Assembly: GCF_029839275.1 (NCBI RefSeq)
Contig: NZ_JAOCAH010000002.1
Coordinates: 310,001 to 374,000 of the forward strand
DNA: 64,000 nucleotides
Reading direction: 5' to 3'
Source: Pseudomonas sp. GD03944
Lineage (GTDB): Bacteria; Pseudomonadota; Gammaproteobacteria; Pseudomonadales; Pseudomonadaceae
Shown here: positions 35,501 through 45,434 of the stretch, in pieces
Numbering within the stretch: the first letter of the stretch is position 1
How the letters are laid out: every line of letters starts with the position of its first letter
The notes under the pieces: model-generated
The model's input: only the letters and a program-made list of their open reading frames with translations
Database searches by the model: none
What the model was told of the DNA's origin: nothing
Program-made: the position numbers and the translations under genes

Positions 35501-37120
35501 AAGATGGGGGCGGCCAATGCGACCGAACGGGAAAACCTGATTACCTATATTCGGGGTTACGATCCCAACGATCCAGCGGTCGAGCGCAAGTCCTTGGGCG
35601 ACCCGATTCACGCCACCCCAGCCCTGGTGACCTACGGATGTAATGCCACAACCAATGGCGTTTGTACCAGCGAACAACAAAGCGCGATTTTCGGCACCAA
35701 CGAGGGCTTTGTGCAGATGTTCGACACCGCGACGGGTGTAGAGCAGTTTGCGTTCATGCCAAACGCCCTGCTGCCAAATATCAAGCGCCTGCGTGCCAAT
35801 GCCGCCACTGGCAGCAACAGCCATATGTACGGCATGGACAACACCGTGACCGTATGGGCCAACGATGCCAACAACAATGGAGTGATTCTCAACGGCGGCT
35901 CCGCCGAAAGCGGCGAATTCGTTTACGCCTACGCCACCATGGGCCGCGGCGGGCGCGGCATTTACGCCCTCGATATCACCAACCGTACTTCACCCAAACT
36001 GCTGTGGCAGATCCAGGGCGGTACTGGAGCGTTCGCACGCCTCGGCCAAACCTGGTCGGCCCCGGTGAAGACCAAGATCAAGGTCGGAGGCACCATCACC
36101 GACGTACTGGTCTTTGGCGGCGGCTACGATCCCGATCAGGACAATGCCACCATCCGCACCGCTGACGACCAGGGCAATGACCTGTTCATCGTCAACGCCA
36201 GGACTGGCGCACTGATCTGGTCGGCATCCGGCGCCGGCATCACCGGCATGAACTACAGCATCCCCAGCGGCGTCAACGTGGTGGGCCTGCAAGCCAACAG
36301 TCAGGGTCAGGTATTTACCGATCCAGACGGCCTGGCCGGACAGATCTTTGTGGGCGACATGGGGGGCCAGGTATGGCGCTTCCATGTGAAGAATGGTGCG
36401 AGCGGCAATGGCCTGGTAACCGGCGGCCTCTTCGCCAGCGTCGCCGGAGCGGATGTTGCCAGTGCTCGACGGTTCTACCATGAACCGGAAGTTGCACTGG
36501 TCACTGTCGAAAACAAGCTGCAACTCACAGTCAACATCGGCTCCGGTTACCGTGGTCATCCGTTGAACAAGGTCATCGATGACCGCTTCTATTCATTCCG
36601 TACGGAAAATCTCGGGGGTACCGGTGGCGTTCTGACCGAAGCCGACCTTTACGATGCTACCAGCCTTACCCAGGCGACCGCGGAACAGCGTAAAGCACTG
36701 CTCACCAAGAATGGCTGGTATATCCGACTGGTGCCCGATGGTGAGAAGGTGCTCTCGCGCCCGCTGGCCATCGACGGTAAGCTCTACTTCAATACCTACG
36801 AACCCAAGGCCAACCAGAACTCCTGCCAGGCGGCCACCGGTGTGACCCGTGCCTACGCAGTCAACTTGCTGGATTCGACGGCGCTGAGCACCACGCGCTA
36901 TGTGGTGGCCAAGGGCGGCAGCTTACCCTCCAACCCGCAGGTCTATTGCAAAGGCAATAGTTGCTACGTCTACAATGATCCGTCTCAACTGATCCCTCGG
37001 AACGAGCCGCCTAACTGCAATAACTCACCCAACCCAGAGAAATGCCGCTGTGATAGCAACCCTGACTTTTGTGTCTGGGCTCCTTCGACGCCCCGCACCT
37101 ACTGGATTGATGAACAGTGA
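32501..37120 (+). CDS. pilY1: Type IV pilus tip adhesin and assembly factor PilY1 (expanded)
   Basis: A 1539-residue secreted protein, far larger than P. aeruginosa PilY1 (about 1160). A signal peptide (MKSTHFLRTTLSSCLAVALV, cut after SVSFA) is followed by a von Willebrand A fold: DNSGS at residues 53-57, Thr720 in GGTPI and Asp760 in LLTDG complete the metal site. Between them three similar beta-sandwich modules lie near residues 228-357, 368-499 and 560-690. The C-terminal beta propeller includes GGRGIYALDIT, VFGGGYDPDQDN and IFVGDMGGQVWRF. AAGGAA lies upstream of the chosen ATG. No pilY2 follows; pilE comes directly after. Confidence 0.95.
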   Translation: MKSTHFLRTTLSSCLAVALVLQSAVSFADDTEIFFGGPSASEGIKPNVLFILDNSGSMAWRLDRDSTPTNSSHGPSRINVLKESFNDIISNTNNINVGVMALNPRTDYGNTRLVYPVENIDGPVGIAAATPEIIVSADDASRQGATTTIDSPTLVMGHINNHPGSTVIRDLGNTSTYSNDNSSYYLKGNYSCSVKIGTARDYCDTGTKTQLNARSSSAGQTGMFLFRNLNIPAGATIVSATLTLTPSNTQTAANRPALNIKLENTKTPAAINDATPANDRDFSISRDYTAASLPTWTANTPFAIDVKTNLMDTLKAGAPANDPIGDMALQIRSTSNRDYTYYVGDHARAPVLTIVYTGFSGTMRETGLRFQNVAVPQGATITSARIDFVPASSDDRPVTFEVTAQAAGDAAPFSASENFMGRAKTTLTTWAPAEWRTENPPAYIEGPSVIQQAQEVVSNGSWCGNNSMAFFFQPRTGDGNRTTYSVDGSPLKPVLKITYEGGTNGCFRPVLEARVTAPKNDARQYTAESCNWWGQCTTSQPVVINEEAMPFGSNTTHIGARYENLPVVRGAQVVDAQVIVTRSGTSGSSNVTVHVENTGNSSELLTNNNNLGARTLSTGVACTLTGAQTICSGTALTTALQAVFARTGSGANGWTDGNALSIVLKPTSDSGYSTVAYDSSPSESIKLRLKLGTGGLGTNFRTVRTHVNSLVQGMNASGGTPIVPALYDGARYLSEKYHAGNNPSPMTSSCQATHLVLLTDGKPEGTSNDATNGIASLAGSCSSSGLGFADERCARELVRWMAKTDQSSFAGDNHILTHTVGFALDARGATEAAQIKTFLADLAREGGGGFYSAENASSLSKAFNQILQQVLATDTTFVSASAPVNTFNRQDNKDELYFSLFRPSVTDRWIGNLKRYGMATRNGGAYIVDQDGLAAIDTNTGFFRNDARSWWSTSNDGSNVGAGGAASRLPTPNSRNLLTNVSTNNALTAITTANAELTAAKMGAANATERENLITYIRGYDPNDPAVERKSLGDPIHATPALVTYGCNATTNGVCTSEQQSAIFGTNEGFVQMFDTATGVEQFAFMPNALLPNIKRLRANAATGSNSHMYGMDNTVTVWANDANNNGVILNGGSAESGEFVYAYATMGRGGRGIYALDITNRTSPKLLWQIQGGTGAFARLGQTWSAPVKTKIKVGGTITDVLVFGGGYDPDQDNATIRTADDQGNDLFIVNARTGALIWSASGAGITGMNYSIPSGVNVVGLQANSQGQVFTDPDGLAGQIFVGDMGGQVWRFHVKNGASGNGLVTGGLFASVAGADVASARRFYHEPEVALVTVENKLQLTVNIGSGYRGHPLNKVIDDRFYSFRTENLGGTGGVLTEADLYDATSLTQATAEQRKALLTKNGWYIRLVPDGEKVLSRPLAIDGKLYFNTYEPKANQNSCQAATGVTRAYAVNLLDSTALSTTRYVVAKGGSLPSNPQVYCKGNSCYVYNDPSQLIPRNEPPNCNNSPNPEKCRCDSNPDFCVWAPSTPRTYWIDEQ

Positions 37121-37131
37121 GAGAAGGTTCA

Positions 37132-37497
37132 ATGAACAAACAAAACGGATTTACTTTACTAGAACTGGTGATCGCAATTGTCATCATTGGAATACTGGTG
37201 GCTATTGCAATCCCCCAATACACGAGCTATCTAGAAAAGGCGGCCTGTGAAGATGGAAAATCACTGCTACTTCAAGGTTCTGCGGTAATGGAGCGCAGCA
37301 GGGCACGTAATAATGGTGCTTACAACGCCAACGTTGCTCTTCCAGGAAACACCAAGGAATTCGGAATAGCAGTGGGAAGCGTCACTGCCAGCGCCTACAC
37401 CCTAACAGCTACAGCTATTGGACGCCTCAGTGGTGACCTGACACTCACAGCGACCAACGCACGCAATGGCTCCCTTAAGGCGAAGTGCAGTTGGTAG
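37132..37497 (+). CDS. pilE: Minor pilin PilE
   Basis: A 121-residue type IVa prepilin. The leader MNKQNG precedes FTLLELVIAIVIIGILVAIA, then the typical IPQYTSYLEKAACEDGKSLL. Two cysteines (one near mature residue 35 and one in KAKCSW at the end) probably form the D-region disulfide. I start at the ATG with GAAGG upstream, not at a GTG overlapping pilY1. It ends the fimU-pilE operon at a terminator. Confidence 0.93.
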   Translation: MNKQNGFTLLELVIAIVIIGILVAIAIPQYTSYLEKAACEDGKSLLLQGSAVMERSRARNNGAYNANVALPGNTKEFGIAVGSVTASAYTLTATAIGRLSGDLTLTATNARNGSLKAKCSW

Positions 37498-37517
37498 TGA
37501 TCTAATCAGCAAATATA

Positions 37518-37543
37518 AAGCCGGCTAATTAGCCGGCTTTTTT
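37518..37543 (+). terminator. Terminator of the minor pilin operon
   Basis: AAGCCGGCT-AATT-AGCCGGCTT followed by TTTTATT, 20 bases after the pilE stop. The stem is symmetrical and may also serve ispH on the other strand. Confidence 0.92.
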
Positions 37544-37562
37544 ATTACCACCAGAAAGCAGA

Positions 37563-38507
37563 TCAAACCGCCTTCACCCTCAACTCCTTCGGCATGGAGA
37601 ACGTCACGTTCTCTGGACGGCCATCCAGTTCGCTCTCCCCTTCCGCGCCCCATTCGCGCAGGCGCTCGACTACGCCGCGCACCAGCACCTCAGGGGCGGA
37701 AGCACCGGCGGTGATGCCGATGCCGACGGCGCCTTTGAACCACTCTTGTTTGAGGTCTTCGGCACCGTCGATCAGGTAGGCCGGGGTACCCATGCGCTCG
37801 GCGAGCTCGCGCAGGCGGTTGGAGTTAGAGCTGTTGGGGCTACCGACCACCAGCAACACGTCGCACTCGGCGGCGAGTTGTTTGACGGCGTCCTGGCGGT
37901 TTTGGGTGGCGTAGCAGATGTCGTCCTTGCGCGGTCCGCCGATGGCCGGGAATTTCGCGCGCAGGGCGTCGATGACCTTGCTGGTGTCGTCCATAGACAG
38001 GGTGGTCTGGGTCACGAACGCCAGGGCTTCGGGATTGCGGACCTGCAGGCGCTCGACATCCGCTTCGTCTTCCACCAGGTAAATAGCCCCGCCATTGCTG
38101 GCGTCGTACTGGCCCATGGTACCTTCGACCTCCGGGTGGCCGGCATGGCCGATCAGGATGCATTCACGCCCTTCCCGGCTGTAGCGCACGACCTCCATGT
38201 GCACCTTGGTCACCAGAGGACAGGTCGCATCGAACACCTTCAGGCCACGGCGGGCTGCCTCGCCCCGTACGGCCTGGGAGACGCCGTGGGCGCTGAAGAT
38301 GACAATCACATCATCCGGCACCTGGTCCAGCTCCTCGACGAACACGGCGCCGCGTGCGCGCAGGTCTTCCACCACGAACTTGTTGTGCACCACCTCGTGA
38401 CGCACGTAGATCGGCGGGCCGAAGACTTCCAGGGCACGGTTGACGATTTCGATGGCGCGATCCACGCCTGCGCAGAAACCGCGAGGGTTGGCGAGTTTGA
38501 TATGCAT
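37563..38507 (-). CDS. ispH: 4-hydroxy-3-methylbut-2-enyl diphosphate reductase
   Basis: A 314-residue iron-sulfur enzyme of the MEP pathway that makes IPP and DMAPP. Its three cluster cysteines are in [25 protein letters not shown] and [12 protein letters not shown]'s preceding segment [10 protein letters not shown] region; the conserved Glu and His motifs ([22 protein letters not shown]) are also present. It is the last gene of the ribF-ileS-lspA-fkpB-ispH run. Confidence 0.96.
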   Translation of the reverse strand: MHIKLANPRGFCAGVDRAIEIVNRALEVFGPPIYVRHEVVHNKFVVEDLRARGAVFVEELDQVPDDVIVIFSAHGVSQAVRGEAARRGLKVFDATCPLVTKVHMEVVRYSREGRECILIGHAGHPEVEGTMGQYDASNGGAIYLVEDEADVERLQVRNPEALAFVTQTTLSMDDTSKVIDALRAKFPAIGGPRKDDICYATQNRQDAVKQLAAECDVLLVVGSPNSSNSNRLRELAERMGTPAYLIDGAEDLKQEWFKGAVGIGITAGASAPEVLVRGVVERLREWGAEGESELDGRPENVTFSMPKELRVKAV

Positions 38508-38612
38508 GACGACGCTCGGTACGCGAAAACGGTAGAAAGGAGTGTAACGCGGTATGCGTTCGGAGGCAGCGCAGGATAGGACTAACCAGAGGTCGCCCTA
38601 TCCACAGCAGTG

Positions 38613-39050
38613 TTACAGGGCTTTGACGTCGATGATCTCGACATCGAAGCTCAGCGACTTCCCGGCCAACGGGTGGTTGAAGTCGATGGTCACCTGGTTG
38701 TCGTCGAAGCTTTTGACCACGCCCGGCAGCTCAGTATTGGCAGCGTCGTTGAAGATCACCAGCAAGCCCTCGGACAGCTCCATGTCCTGGAACTGGCTGC
38801 GCGGCATAACCTGCACGTTCTGCGGGTTGCCCTGGCCAAAGCCCTGCTCCGGAGCGATCGGCAGGCTGCGCTTGTCACCTGCTTTCAGGCCATAGATGGC
38901 CTGTTCGAAGCCCGGCAGCAGGTTGCCATCGCCCACCTTGAAGGTGGCCGGCTGCTTGTCGAACGTGCTGTCGACCACATCGCCGTTCTCGAGCTTGAGG
39001 GCGAAATGCAGGGTGACTTCCTTATCCGGGCCGATACGTACGTCAGTCAT
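38613..39050 (-). CDS. fkpB: FKBP-type peptidyl-prolyl isomerase FkpB (SlpA type)
   Basis: A 145-residue SlpA-type FKBP with chaperone activity. It starts [20 protein letters not shown]; the FKBP catalytic fold is interrupted by the insert-in-flap segment typical of SlpA (PEQGFGQGNPQNVQVMPRSQ). The C-terminal NHPLAGKSLSFDVEIIDV is the family end. It overlaps lspA by eight bases, the usual lspA-fkpB pairing. Confidence 0.95.
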   Translation of the reverse strand: MTDVRIGPDKEVTLHFALKLENGDVVDSTFDKQPATFKVGDGNLLPGFEQAIYGLKAGDKRSLPIAPEQGFGQGNPQNVQVMPRSQFQDMELSEGLLVIFNDAANTELPGVVKSFDDNQVTIDFNHPLAGKSLSFDVEIIDVKAL

Positions 39051-39552
39051 GGGCTACTTCTCCGGATTTCTTGCTTTTGAACATGTCCAGCGCCAGCAGG
39101 ATGGCGCCAAGGCTGATGGCGGTATCCGCGATATTGAACGCCGGGAAATACCAGCGGTTCTGCCAGTGCACCAGGATGAAATCGACCACATGGCCGAACA
39201 CCACACGGTCCACCAGGTTGCCCAGCGCCCCGCCCAACACCAAGGCCAAGGCAACGGCCAGCCAGGTTTCATCGGACTTCAAACGCTTGAGCCAGACCAC
39301 CAGCACCACGCTGACCACCACGGCAATGGCCGCGAAGAACCAGCGCTGCCAGCCCGAAGCACCGGCCAGGAAGCTGAATGCCGCGCCGGTGTTGTAGGCC
39401 AGCGTCCAGCTGAAATAGTCCGGGATCACCACGATCTGCTGGTACATGGTCAGGCTGTTGTCGAAGTAGAACTTCGTCACCTGGTCGACCACGAACACCA
39501 GCAGGCTCAACCACAGCCAGGACAACCGCCCGAAGCGACTGGTGTTAAGCAT
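39043..39552 (-). CDS. lspA: Lipoprotein signal peptidase (signal peptidase II)
   Basis: A 169-residue inner-membrane aspartyl peptidase that cleaves lipoprotein signal peptides before the lipobox Cys. Four membrane helices are visible. The catalytic motifs are [19 protein letters not shown] and [15 protein letters not shown], each with its Asp. I start at [10 protein letters not shown], overlapping the ileS stop by eight bases. BamD in this window is one of its substrates. Confidence 0.96.
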   Translation of the reverse strand: MLNTSRFGRLSWLWLSLLVFVVDQVTKFYFDNSLTMYQQIVVIPDYFSWTLAYNTGAAFSFLAGASGWQRWFFAAIAVVVSVVLVVWLKRLKSDETWLAVALALVLGGALGNLVDRVVFGHVVDFILVHWQNRWYFPAFNIADTAISLGAILLALDMFKSKKSGEVAHD

Positions 39553-42379
39553 AGTGACGCACCTCACCAGCCCCTTCGATGTTGTCGACGCAACGGCCAC
39601 AGATTTCCGGATGCGCCGGATTCACACCGACGTCTTCACGGTGGTGCCAGCAACGACCGCACTTGGCGTGGCCCGACTTGACCACTTTGAGTTTGAGCCC
39701 CTCGACCTCGGTGTCCACCGCATCGCTCGGCGCACTGGCAAGTGGCGCCAGGCTGGCGGTCGAGGTGATCAGCACGAAGCGCAGCTCGTTGCCCAGCTTG
39801 TTCAGGTCGGCCATCAGGCCGTCTTCGGCATACACAGTGACTTCAGCCTGCAGGTTGCCGCCAATGGCCTTGGCGTTACGCTGATTCTCCAGCTCCTTGT
39901 TCACCGCTGTCTTGACCGCCATCACCCGATCCCAGAATTCGCGATCGAGCTCGAAGCCCTGGGGCAGCTCGCTCAGGCCCTGGTACCAGCCGTTGAGCAT
40001 GACCGACTCGTTGCGCTCGCCCGGCAGGTACTGCCACAGCTCATCCGCGGTGAACGACACGATCGGCGCGATCCAGCGCACCAGCGCTTCGGCGATGTGG
40101 AACAGTGCGGTCTGGCAGGAGCGCCGCGCCACGCTGTCGCTGGCGGTGGTGTACTGGCGGTCCTTGATGATGTCGAGGTAGAAGCCGCCCAGTTCCTGCA
40201 CACAGAAGTTGTGCACCTTCTGATAGACGTTCCAGAAGCGGTAGCTGTCGTAGGCCTCTTCGATCTCGCGCTGCAACAGCAGCGCGCGGTCCACGGCCCA
40301 GCGGTCCAAGGCCAGCATGTCCTCGGCAGGCAGCAGGTGCTGTGCTGGGTCGAAACCGCTGAGGTTGGAGAGCAGGAAACGCGCGGTATTGCGGATACGG
40401 CGATAGGAGTCGGCGCTGCGCTGCAGGATGACCTTGGACACTGCCATCTCGCCGGAATAGTCGGTGGACGACACCCACAGGCGCAGGATGTCCGCGCCCA
40501 GGCTGTCGTTCACTTCCTGCGGCGCGACCACGTTGCCCAGCGACTTGGACATCTTGCGGCCGTTCTCATCCACCACGAAGCCGTGGGTCAGCAATTCCTT
40601 GTACGGGGCATGGCCATCGATGGCGCTGCCGGTCAGCAGGGACGAGTGGAACCAGCCACGGTGCTGGTCGGAGCCTTCCAGGTACAGGTCGGCGCGCGGC
40701 CCCTCGGCATGGCCCAGCGGGTGCGAGCCGCGCAGCACATGCCAGTGGGTGGTGCCGGAGTCGAACCAGACGTCCAGGGTGTCGCTGATCTTGTCGTAGT
40801 CGGCCGCCTCGTCACCGAGGAGTTCGGCTGCATCGAGCTTGAACCAGGCTTCGATGCCTTCCTGCTCGACGCGCTTGGCAACGTCTTCCATCAGCTCGGC
40901 GGTACGCGGGTGCAGTTCACCGCTGGCCTTGTGCAGGAAGAAGGGAATCGGCACGCCCCAGTTGCGCTGACGCGAGATGCACCAGTCCGGACGGCCGGCG
41001 ATCATGCTGTGCAGGCGCGCCTGGCCCCAGGCTGGCACGAACTGGGTCTGCTCGATCGCAGCCAGCGCGCGCTCACGCAGCGGCGCCCCCTGGTTCGGCT
41101 GTTTGTCCATGCCGACGAACCACTGCGCCGTAGCGCGGTAGATCAGCGGCGTCTTGTGGCGCCAGCAATGCATGTAGCTGTGCTGGATGGCTTCGTGCTT
41201 GAGCAGCGCGCCCACTTCCTGCAGCTTGGCGACGATGGCCGAGTTGGCCTTCCAGATGAACTGGCCGCCGAAGAACGGCAGGTCAGCGACATACACACCG
41301 TTGCTTTGCACCGGGCTGAGGATGTCATCGTTGCTCATGCCGTAGCGTTTGCAGGAGTGGAAGTCGTCTTCACCATAGGCAGGCGCCGAGTGAACGATAC
41401 CGGTACCCGCGCCCAGCTCCACGTACTCGGCCAGGTAGACCGGCGCGAAACGCTCGTAGAACGGGTGACGGAAGCGGATCAGCTCCAGGGCGGCACCCGG
41501 TGCGATCGCCAGAACGCTGCCTTGCAGGCCGAAGCGCTGCAGGCTGCTCTCGACCAGTTCTTCGGCCAGCACCAGCAGCTTGTCGCCGGTATCGACTAGG
41601 GCGTAGTTGAATTCCGGGTGGACGTTGAGCGCCTGGTTGGCCGGGATGGTCCAGGGTGTGGTAGTCCAGATGACGATGCTGGCCGGCTTGCTCAGCGCCG
41701 CCAGGCCGAAGGCTGCCGCCAGCTTGTCGGCATCCTCGACCAGGAACGCCACGTCGATGGCATCGGATTTCTTGTCCTGGTACTCGACCTCGGCTTCCGC
41801 CAGCGCCGAACCGCAATCGAAGCACCAGTTGACCGGCTTCAGGCCCTTGAACACGAAGCCTTGCTTGACCATTTCCGCCAGGGCGCGGATTTCCCCAGCC
41901 TCGTTGGCGAATGCCATGGTCTTGTAGGGGTTATCCCAATCACCGAGCACACCAAGGCGCACGAAATCAGCCTTCTGCCCCTCGATCTGCTCGGCGGCAT
42001 AGGTGCGGCAACGCTCGCGGGTCAGGTCGGACGGCTGGTTCTTGCCGAAGGTGGTTTCCACCTTGTGCTCGATCGGCAGGCCGTGACAGTCCCAGCCCGG
42101 CACGTAGGGTGCGTCGTAACCCGACAGGGTCTTGGAACGGGTGATGATGTCCTTGAGGATCTTGTTGACCGCGTGCCCGATGTGGATGCTGCCGTTGGCG
42201 TAGGGAGGGCCGTCGTGCAGGACGAACTTCGGCCGCCCTTCGCCTTGCTGACGCAGCTTCTGATACAGGCCAATCTCGTTCCAGCGCTGCAGAATCTGGG
42301 GTTCGCGCTGCGGCAGGCCGGCCTTCATCGGGAACTGGGTATCGGGCAGATTCAGCGTGGCTTTATAGTCGGTCGTCAT
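39545..42379 (-). CDS. ileS: Isoleucyl-tRNA synthetase
   Basis: A 944-residue class I synthetase. The HIGH motif is in [16 protein letters not shown] and the KMSKS motif in [10 protein letters not shown]. The editing (CP1) domain contains [16 protein letters not shown]-terminal zinc finger has [10 protein letters not shown] and CGRCVDNI. Length is that of the bacterial zinc-containing form. It sits between ribF and lspA, the standard gammaproteobacterial order. Confidence 0.98.
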   Translation of the reverse strand: MTTDYKATLNLPDTQFPMKAGLPQREPQILQRWNEIGLYQKLRQQGEGRPKFVLHDGPPYANGSIHIGHAVNKILKDIITRSKTLSGYDAPYVPGWDCHGLPIEHKVETTFGKNQPSDLTRERCRTYAAEQIEGQKADFVRLGVLGDWDNPYKTMAFANEAGEIRALAEMVKQGFVFKGLKPVNWCFDCGSALAEAEVEYQDKKSDAIDVAFLVEDADKLAAAFGLAALSKPASIVIWTTTPWTIPANQALNVHPEFNYALVDTGDKLLVLAEELVESSLQRFGLQGSVLAIAPGAALELIRFRHPFYERFAPVYLAEYVELGAGTGIVHSAPAYGEDDFHSCKRYGMSNDDILSPVQSNGVYVADLPFFGGQFIWKANSAIVAKLQEVGALLKHEAIQHSYMHCWRHKTPLIYRATAQWFVGMDKQPNQGAPLRERALAAIEQTQFVPAWGQARLHSMIAGRPDWCISRQRNWGVPIPFFLHKASGELHPRTAELMEDVAKRVEQEGIEAWFKLDAAELLGDEAADYDKISDTLDVWFDSGTTHWHVLRGSHPLGHAEGPRADLYLEGSDQHRGWFHSSLLTGSAIDGHAPYKELLTHGFVVDENGRKMSKSLGNVVAPQEVNDSLGADILRLWVSSTDYSGEMAVSKVILQRSADSYRRIRNTARFLLSNLSGFDPAQHLLPAEDMLALDRWAVDRALLLQREIEEAYDSYRFWNVYQKVHNFCVQELGGFYLDIIKDRQYTTASDSVARRSCQTALFHIAEALVRWIAPIVSFTADELWQYLPGERNESVMLNGWYQGLSELPQGFELDREFWDRVMAVKTAVNKELENQRNAKAIGGNLQAEVTVYAEDGLMADLNKLGNELRFVLITSTASLAPLASAPSDAVDTEVEGLKLKVVKSGHAKCGRCWHHREDVGVNPAHPEICGRCVDNIEGAGEVRHYA

Positions 42380-42412
42380 CTCAGGCTCTTAGGTCAGCGG
42401 TTGGCACTATGT

Positions 42413-43339
42413 TCACGCGCCCCAATGGGCACGGGCGGCGGCAATATCGGCAGCAATTGCCGTCTTCAGGGCCTCGAGCGAGGCGAAACGCTGCTCATCG
42501 CGCAGCTTGTGGTGGAAAGCCACCGTCAAACGCCGGCCATACAGGTCTCCGGCAAAATCCAGCAGGTGCACCTCGAGGTGGGCGCTGCCGTCGCCGGCCA
42601 CGGTCGGGCGCACGCCAATATTGGCCACTCCCGGCCAGGGCTGGCCATCTACTTCGGTACTGACCAGGTACACCCCGGTCAATGGCACGCGCCGGCGCTT
42701 GAGCTGGACGTTGGCGGTCGGCGCATTCAATTGCCGTCCCAGCTTCTGCCCGTGCAGCACGCGGCCGGCAATGCGGAAAGGCCGACCGAGCAGCTTCTCG
42801 GCCAGAACGAAATCCCCCGCCGCCAGCGCTTCGCGTACCCGAGTGCTGCTGACCCGAATCCCGTCGAGCTCGACCGTGGTCGCTGCCTCGACGGTGAAAC
42901 CTTCCTGCTCGCCGGCAGCGGCCAGGAAGGCGAAGTCGCCGGCACGGTCGCAGCCAAAACGAAAGTCGTCGCCGACCTCCAGGTGCGCGACGCCCAGCCC
43001 TTCGATCAGCACCCGCTGGACGAACGCCGCGGCACTCAGCTCCCGCAGACGCGGGTTGAAGCTCAGGCACAGCACCCGGTCGACACCCTCGGCGGCAAGC
43101 AGCGCCAGCTTGTCACGCAGGCGAGTCAGACGGGCCGGCGCAGTGTCCGGCGCAAAGAACTCTCGCGGCTGCGGCTCGAAAATCACCACGCAACTGGGCA
43201 GGTTCAACTCGACCGCGCGCTCACGCAAACGCGCCAAGATGGCCTGGTGGCCACGATGGACGCCGTCGAAATTGCCGATGGTGGCGACACAACCCCGATG
43301 CTGGGGCCGCAGGTTATGAAGGCCTCGAACCAGCTGCAT
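42413..43339 (-). CDS. ribF: Bifunctional riboflavin kinase / FAD synthetase
   Basis: A 308-residue two-domain enzyme. The N-terminal adenylyltransferase has CVATIGNFDGVHRGHQAIL; the C-terminal kinase has the PTAN motif (LNAPTANVQL) and GVANIGVRPTV. It converts riboflavin to FMN and FAD. I start at MQLVRGLHNL; a start six codons upstream would fall at the probable transcription start of the promoter at 43368-43396. It leads the ileS-lspA-fkpB-ispH run, with 33 bases before ileS. Confidence 0.95.
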   Translation of the reverse strand: MQLVRGLHNLRPQHRGCVATIGNFDGVHRGHQAILARLRERAVELNLPSCVVIFEPQPREFFAPDTAPARLTRLRDKLALLAAEGVDRVLCLSFNPRLRELSAAAFVQRVLIEGLGVAHLEVGDDFRFGCDRAGDFAFLAAAGEQEGFTVEAATTVELDGIRVSSTRVREALAAGDFVLAEKLLGRPFRIAGRVLHGQKLGRQLNAPTANVQLKRRRVPLTGVYLVSTEVDGQPWPGVANIGVRPTVAGDGSAHLEVHLLDFAGDLYGRRLTVAFHHKLRDEQRFASLEALKTAIAADIAAARAHWGA

Positions 43340-43367
43340 AGCGCGCTTCTTGCTCATAAAGTGGTCG

Positions 43368-43396
43368 ATTATACGCACACCCGCCGACAGACAACA
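43368..43396 (-). promoter_or_regulatory. Promoter of the ribF-ileS-lspA-fkpB-ispH operon
   Basis: On the minus strand a perfect TATAAT (43368-43373) is preceded by TGTTGT (43391-43396) with a 17-base spacer. The -10 ends 28 bases before the ribF ATG at 43339. Confidence 0.65.
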
Positions 43397-43408
43397 GTTG
43401 GCGACTGC

Positions 43409-44947
43409 TCAAGAAATGGCCCGCCGGGTGAAGTCACGCAAGCGGAAGCCGAGCACCAGCAACATGCCGAAGTACGCCACTAGCCCGGCGACCACCAGCG
43501 CGCCCAGGCGCAGGAAACGCAGCAGCATGCCATCGGCGGACCAGGCCGGCATGAAGTGCATGCCCACCAACAGCACACCGGCCATCACGGCCACCGCCAG
43601 CGCCACCTTGAACAAGAAGGGCATCCAACCGGCCTGGGGCTGGAAAATATCGCCCTTGCGCAGCTGCCAGTAGAGCAGCCCGGCGTTCAGGCAGGCGCCC
43701 AAACCGATCGCCAGGGCCAGTCCCACGTGCCCCAACGGCCTCCAGAGCGCCAGGTTCATCAGTTGGGTGGCAATCAGCGTGACGATGGCTATTTTCACCG
43801 GCGTCTTGATGTTCTGCTGGGCATAGAAGCCCGGCGCAAGGATCTTCACCAGAATGATGCCCAGCAACCCGACGGAATAGGCCACCAACGCCTGCTGGGT
43901 CATCAGCGCATCGTGGCTGGTGAACTTGCCATACTGGAACAGGGAAACCGTCAACGGCTCGGCCAGCACCGCCAGGGCGACGGCACTCGGCAAGGCCAGG
44001 AGAATGCACAGCCGCAGCCCCCAGTCGAGCAGGCGCGAATACTCACTGCGGTCGGAGCCGGCGTAGGTCTTGGACAGCGCCGGCAGCAGGATCGTCCCCA
44101 GAGCGACACCGAGTACGCCGGAGGGCAGTTCCATGAGGCGGTCCGCGTAGTACATCCAGGACACCGAGCCGGCCGCCAGAAACGAGGCGAAGATGGTGTT
44201 GATGATCAACGAAATCTGGCTGACCGACACGCCAAAGATCGCCGGCCCCATCAACTTCATCACCCGCCATACGCCGGTGTCTTTCAGATTCAGCCGCGGC
44301 AGCACCAGCATGCCGATCTTTTTCAGGTGCGGCAGCTGGTAGAGCAATTGCAGCAAGCCGCCCACCAGCACGGCCCAGCCCAACGCCATAATCGGCGGAT
44401 CGAAATACTGAGCAAAAAACACCATGAACACGATCATGCTGACGTTCAGCAGCGTCGGCACGAACGCCGGTACGGAAAAGCGGTTCCACGTGTTGAGCAC
44501 GGCCCCGGCCAGCGACGACAGGGAAATCAGCAATATATAGGGGAAGGTCAGGCGCAGCAGGTCGGTGGTTAGCTCGAAACGGTCCGGCTCATCGGCAAAG
44601 CCTGGCGCAGAGGCCCAGACGATCCACGGCGCAGCCACGATCCCCAGCAGCGTGACCAGCGCCAGCACCAGGGTCAGCAAACCACTGACATAGGCCACGA
44701 AGGTACGGGTCGCCTCCTCGCCCTGCTGGGTCTTGTACTCGGCCAGGATCGGCACGAACGCCTGGGAGAACGCGCCCTCGGCGAAGATTCGGCGCAACAG
44801 ATTCGGCAGCTTGAACGCCACGACGAAGGCGTCCGAAGCGACGCCGGCGCCGAACACCCGCGCGATCAGGGTGTCACGCACGAACCCCAGAACCCGGGAC
44901 AGCATGGTCAGGGAGCTGACGGCGGCCAGCGACTTGAGCAGATTCAT
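43409..44947 (-). CDS. murJ: Lipid II flippase MurJ (MviN)
   Basis: A 512-residue MOP-superfamily membrane protein with about fourteen helices that moves lipid II across the inner membrane. It starts [20 protein letters not shown], and the family segment [20 protein letters not shown] follows. The loop [20 protein letters not shown] is strongly conserved. It lies 69 bases ahead of ribF and divergent from rpsT, the common arrangement. Confidence 0.96.
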   Translation of the reverse strand: MNLLKSLAAVSSLTMLSRVLGFVRDTLIARVFGAGVASDAFVVAFKLPNLLRRIFAEGAFSQAFVPILAEYKTQQGEEATRTFVAYVSGLLTLVLALVTLLGIVAAPWIVWASAPGFADEPDRFELTTDLLRLTFPYILLISLSSLAGAVLNTWNRFSVPAFVPTLLNVSMIVFMVFFAQYFDPPIMALGWAVLVGGLLQLLYQLPHLKKIGMLVLPRLNLKDTGVWRVMKLMGPAIFGVSVSQISLIINTIFASFLAAGSVSWMYYADRLMELPSGVLGVALGTILLPALSKTYAGSDRSEYSRLLDWGLRLCILLALPSAVALAVLAEPLTVSLFQYGKFTSHDALMTQQALVAYSVGLLGIILVKILAPGFYAQQNIKTPVKIAIVTLIATQLMNLALWRPLGHVGLALAIGLGACLNAGLLYWQLRKGDIFQPQAGWMPFLFKVALAVAVMAGVLLVGMHFMPAWSADGMLLRFLRLGALVVAGLVAYFGMLLVLGFRLRDFTRRAIS

Positions 44948-45062
44948 GTACTATTTCGACTTCTGTGGACGAGCACCTCAGCAGACGATCCACCGGCGCA
45001 CGAAGGCGTCGAGTGTAGCGGTCTGCCACTGGTCAGGCCAGCACAGGTAAACGCCAACGGGC

Positions 45063-45091
45063 TTGACAGGCGCACTTCATCTCGGCATGAT
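45063..45091 (+). promoter_or_regulatory. Promoter of rpsT
   Basis: TTGACA (45063-45068) and CATGAT (45086-45091) are separated by 17 bases. The -35 is perfect and the -10 has four of six matches. The rpsT GTG lies 49 bases beyond the -10. Confidence 0.7.
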
Positions 45092-45139
45092 TCGCGGCCT
45101 TATTTGTTTGTATCCCCCCAGTTTTCGAGGAGCTTGACG

Positions 45140-45418
45140 GTGGCCAATACACCTTCTGCCAAAAAACGCGCAAAACAGGCTGAGAAGCGTCGTAGCCATA
45201 ACGCCAGCCTGCGCTCCATGGTCCGTACCTACATCAAGAACGTGGTCAAGGCTATCGACGCCAAAGACCTCGATCTGGCCAAGAAGGCCTACACCCTGGC
45301 TGTTCCGGTCATCGACCGCATGGCTGACAAGGGCATCATCCACAAGAACAAAGCTGCTCGCCACAAGAGCCGCCTGAACGGCCACATCAAGGCCCTCGGC
45401 GAAGCTGCTGCAGCCTGA
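45140..45418 (+). CDS. rpsT: 30S ribosomal protein S20
   Basis: A 92-residue basic protein, (M)[20 protein letters not shown] onward, that binds 16S rRNA. The only start that fits the family is GTG at 45140 with GAGGAG eight bases upstream. A weak start codon on rpsT is common (E. coli uses UUG) and is part of S20 translational self-control. It ends at a strong terminator. Confidence 0.97.
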   Translation: MANTPSAKKRAKQAEKRRSHNASLRSMVRTYIKNVVKAIDAKDLDLAKKAYTLAVPVIDRMADKGIIHKNKAARHKSRLNGHIKALGEAAAA

Positions 45419-45434
45419 TCGCAGCATGTTCTTG

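Noticed and set aside
39542..43483. Two long plus-strand open frames (685 and 621 codons) opposite ileS and ribF
   Set aside because: They lack motifs and lie wholly over ileS and ribF, which are certain.
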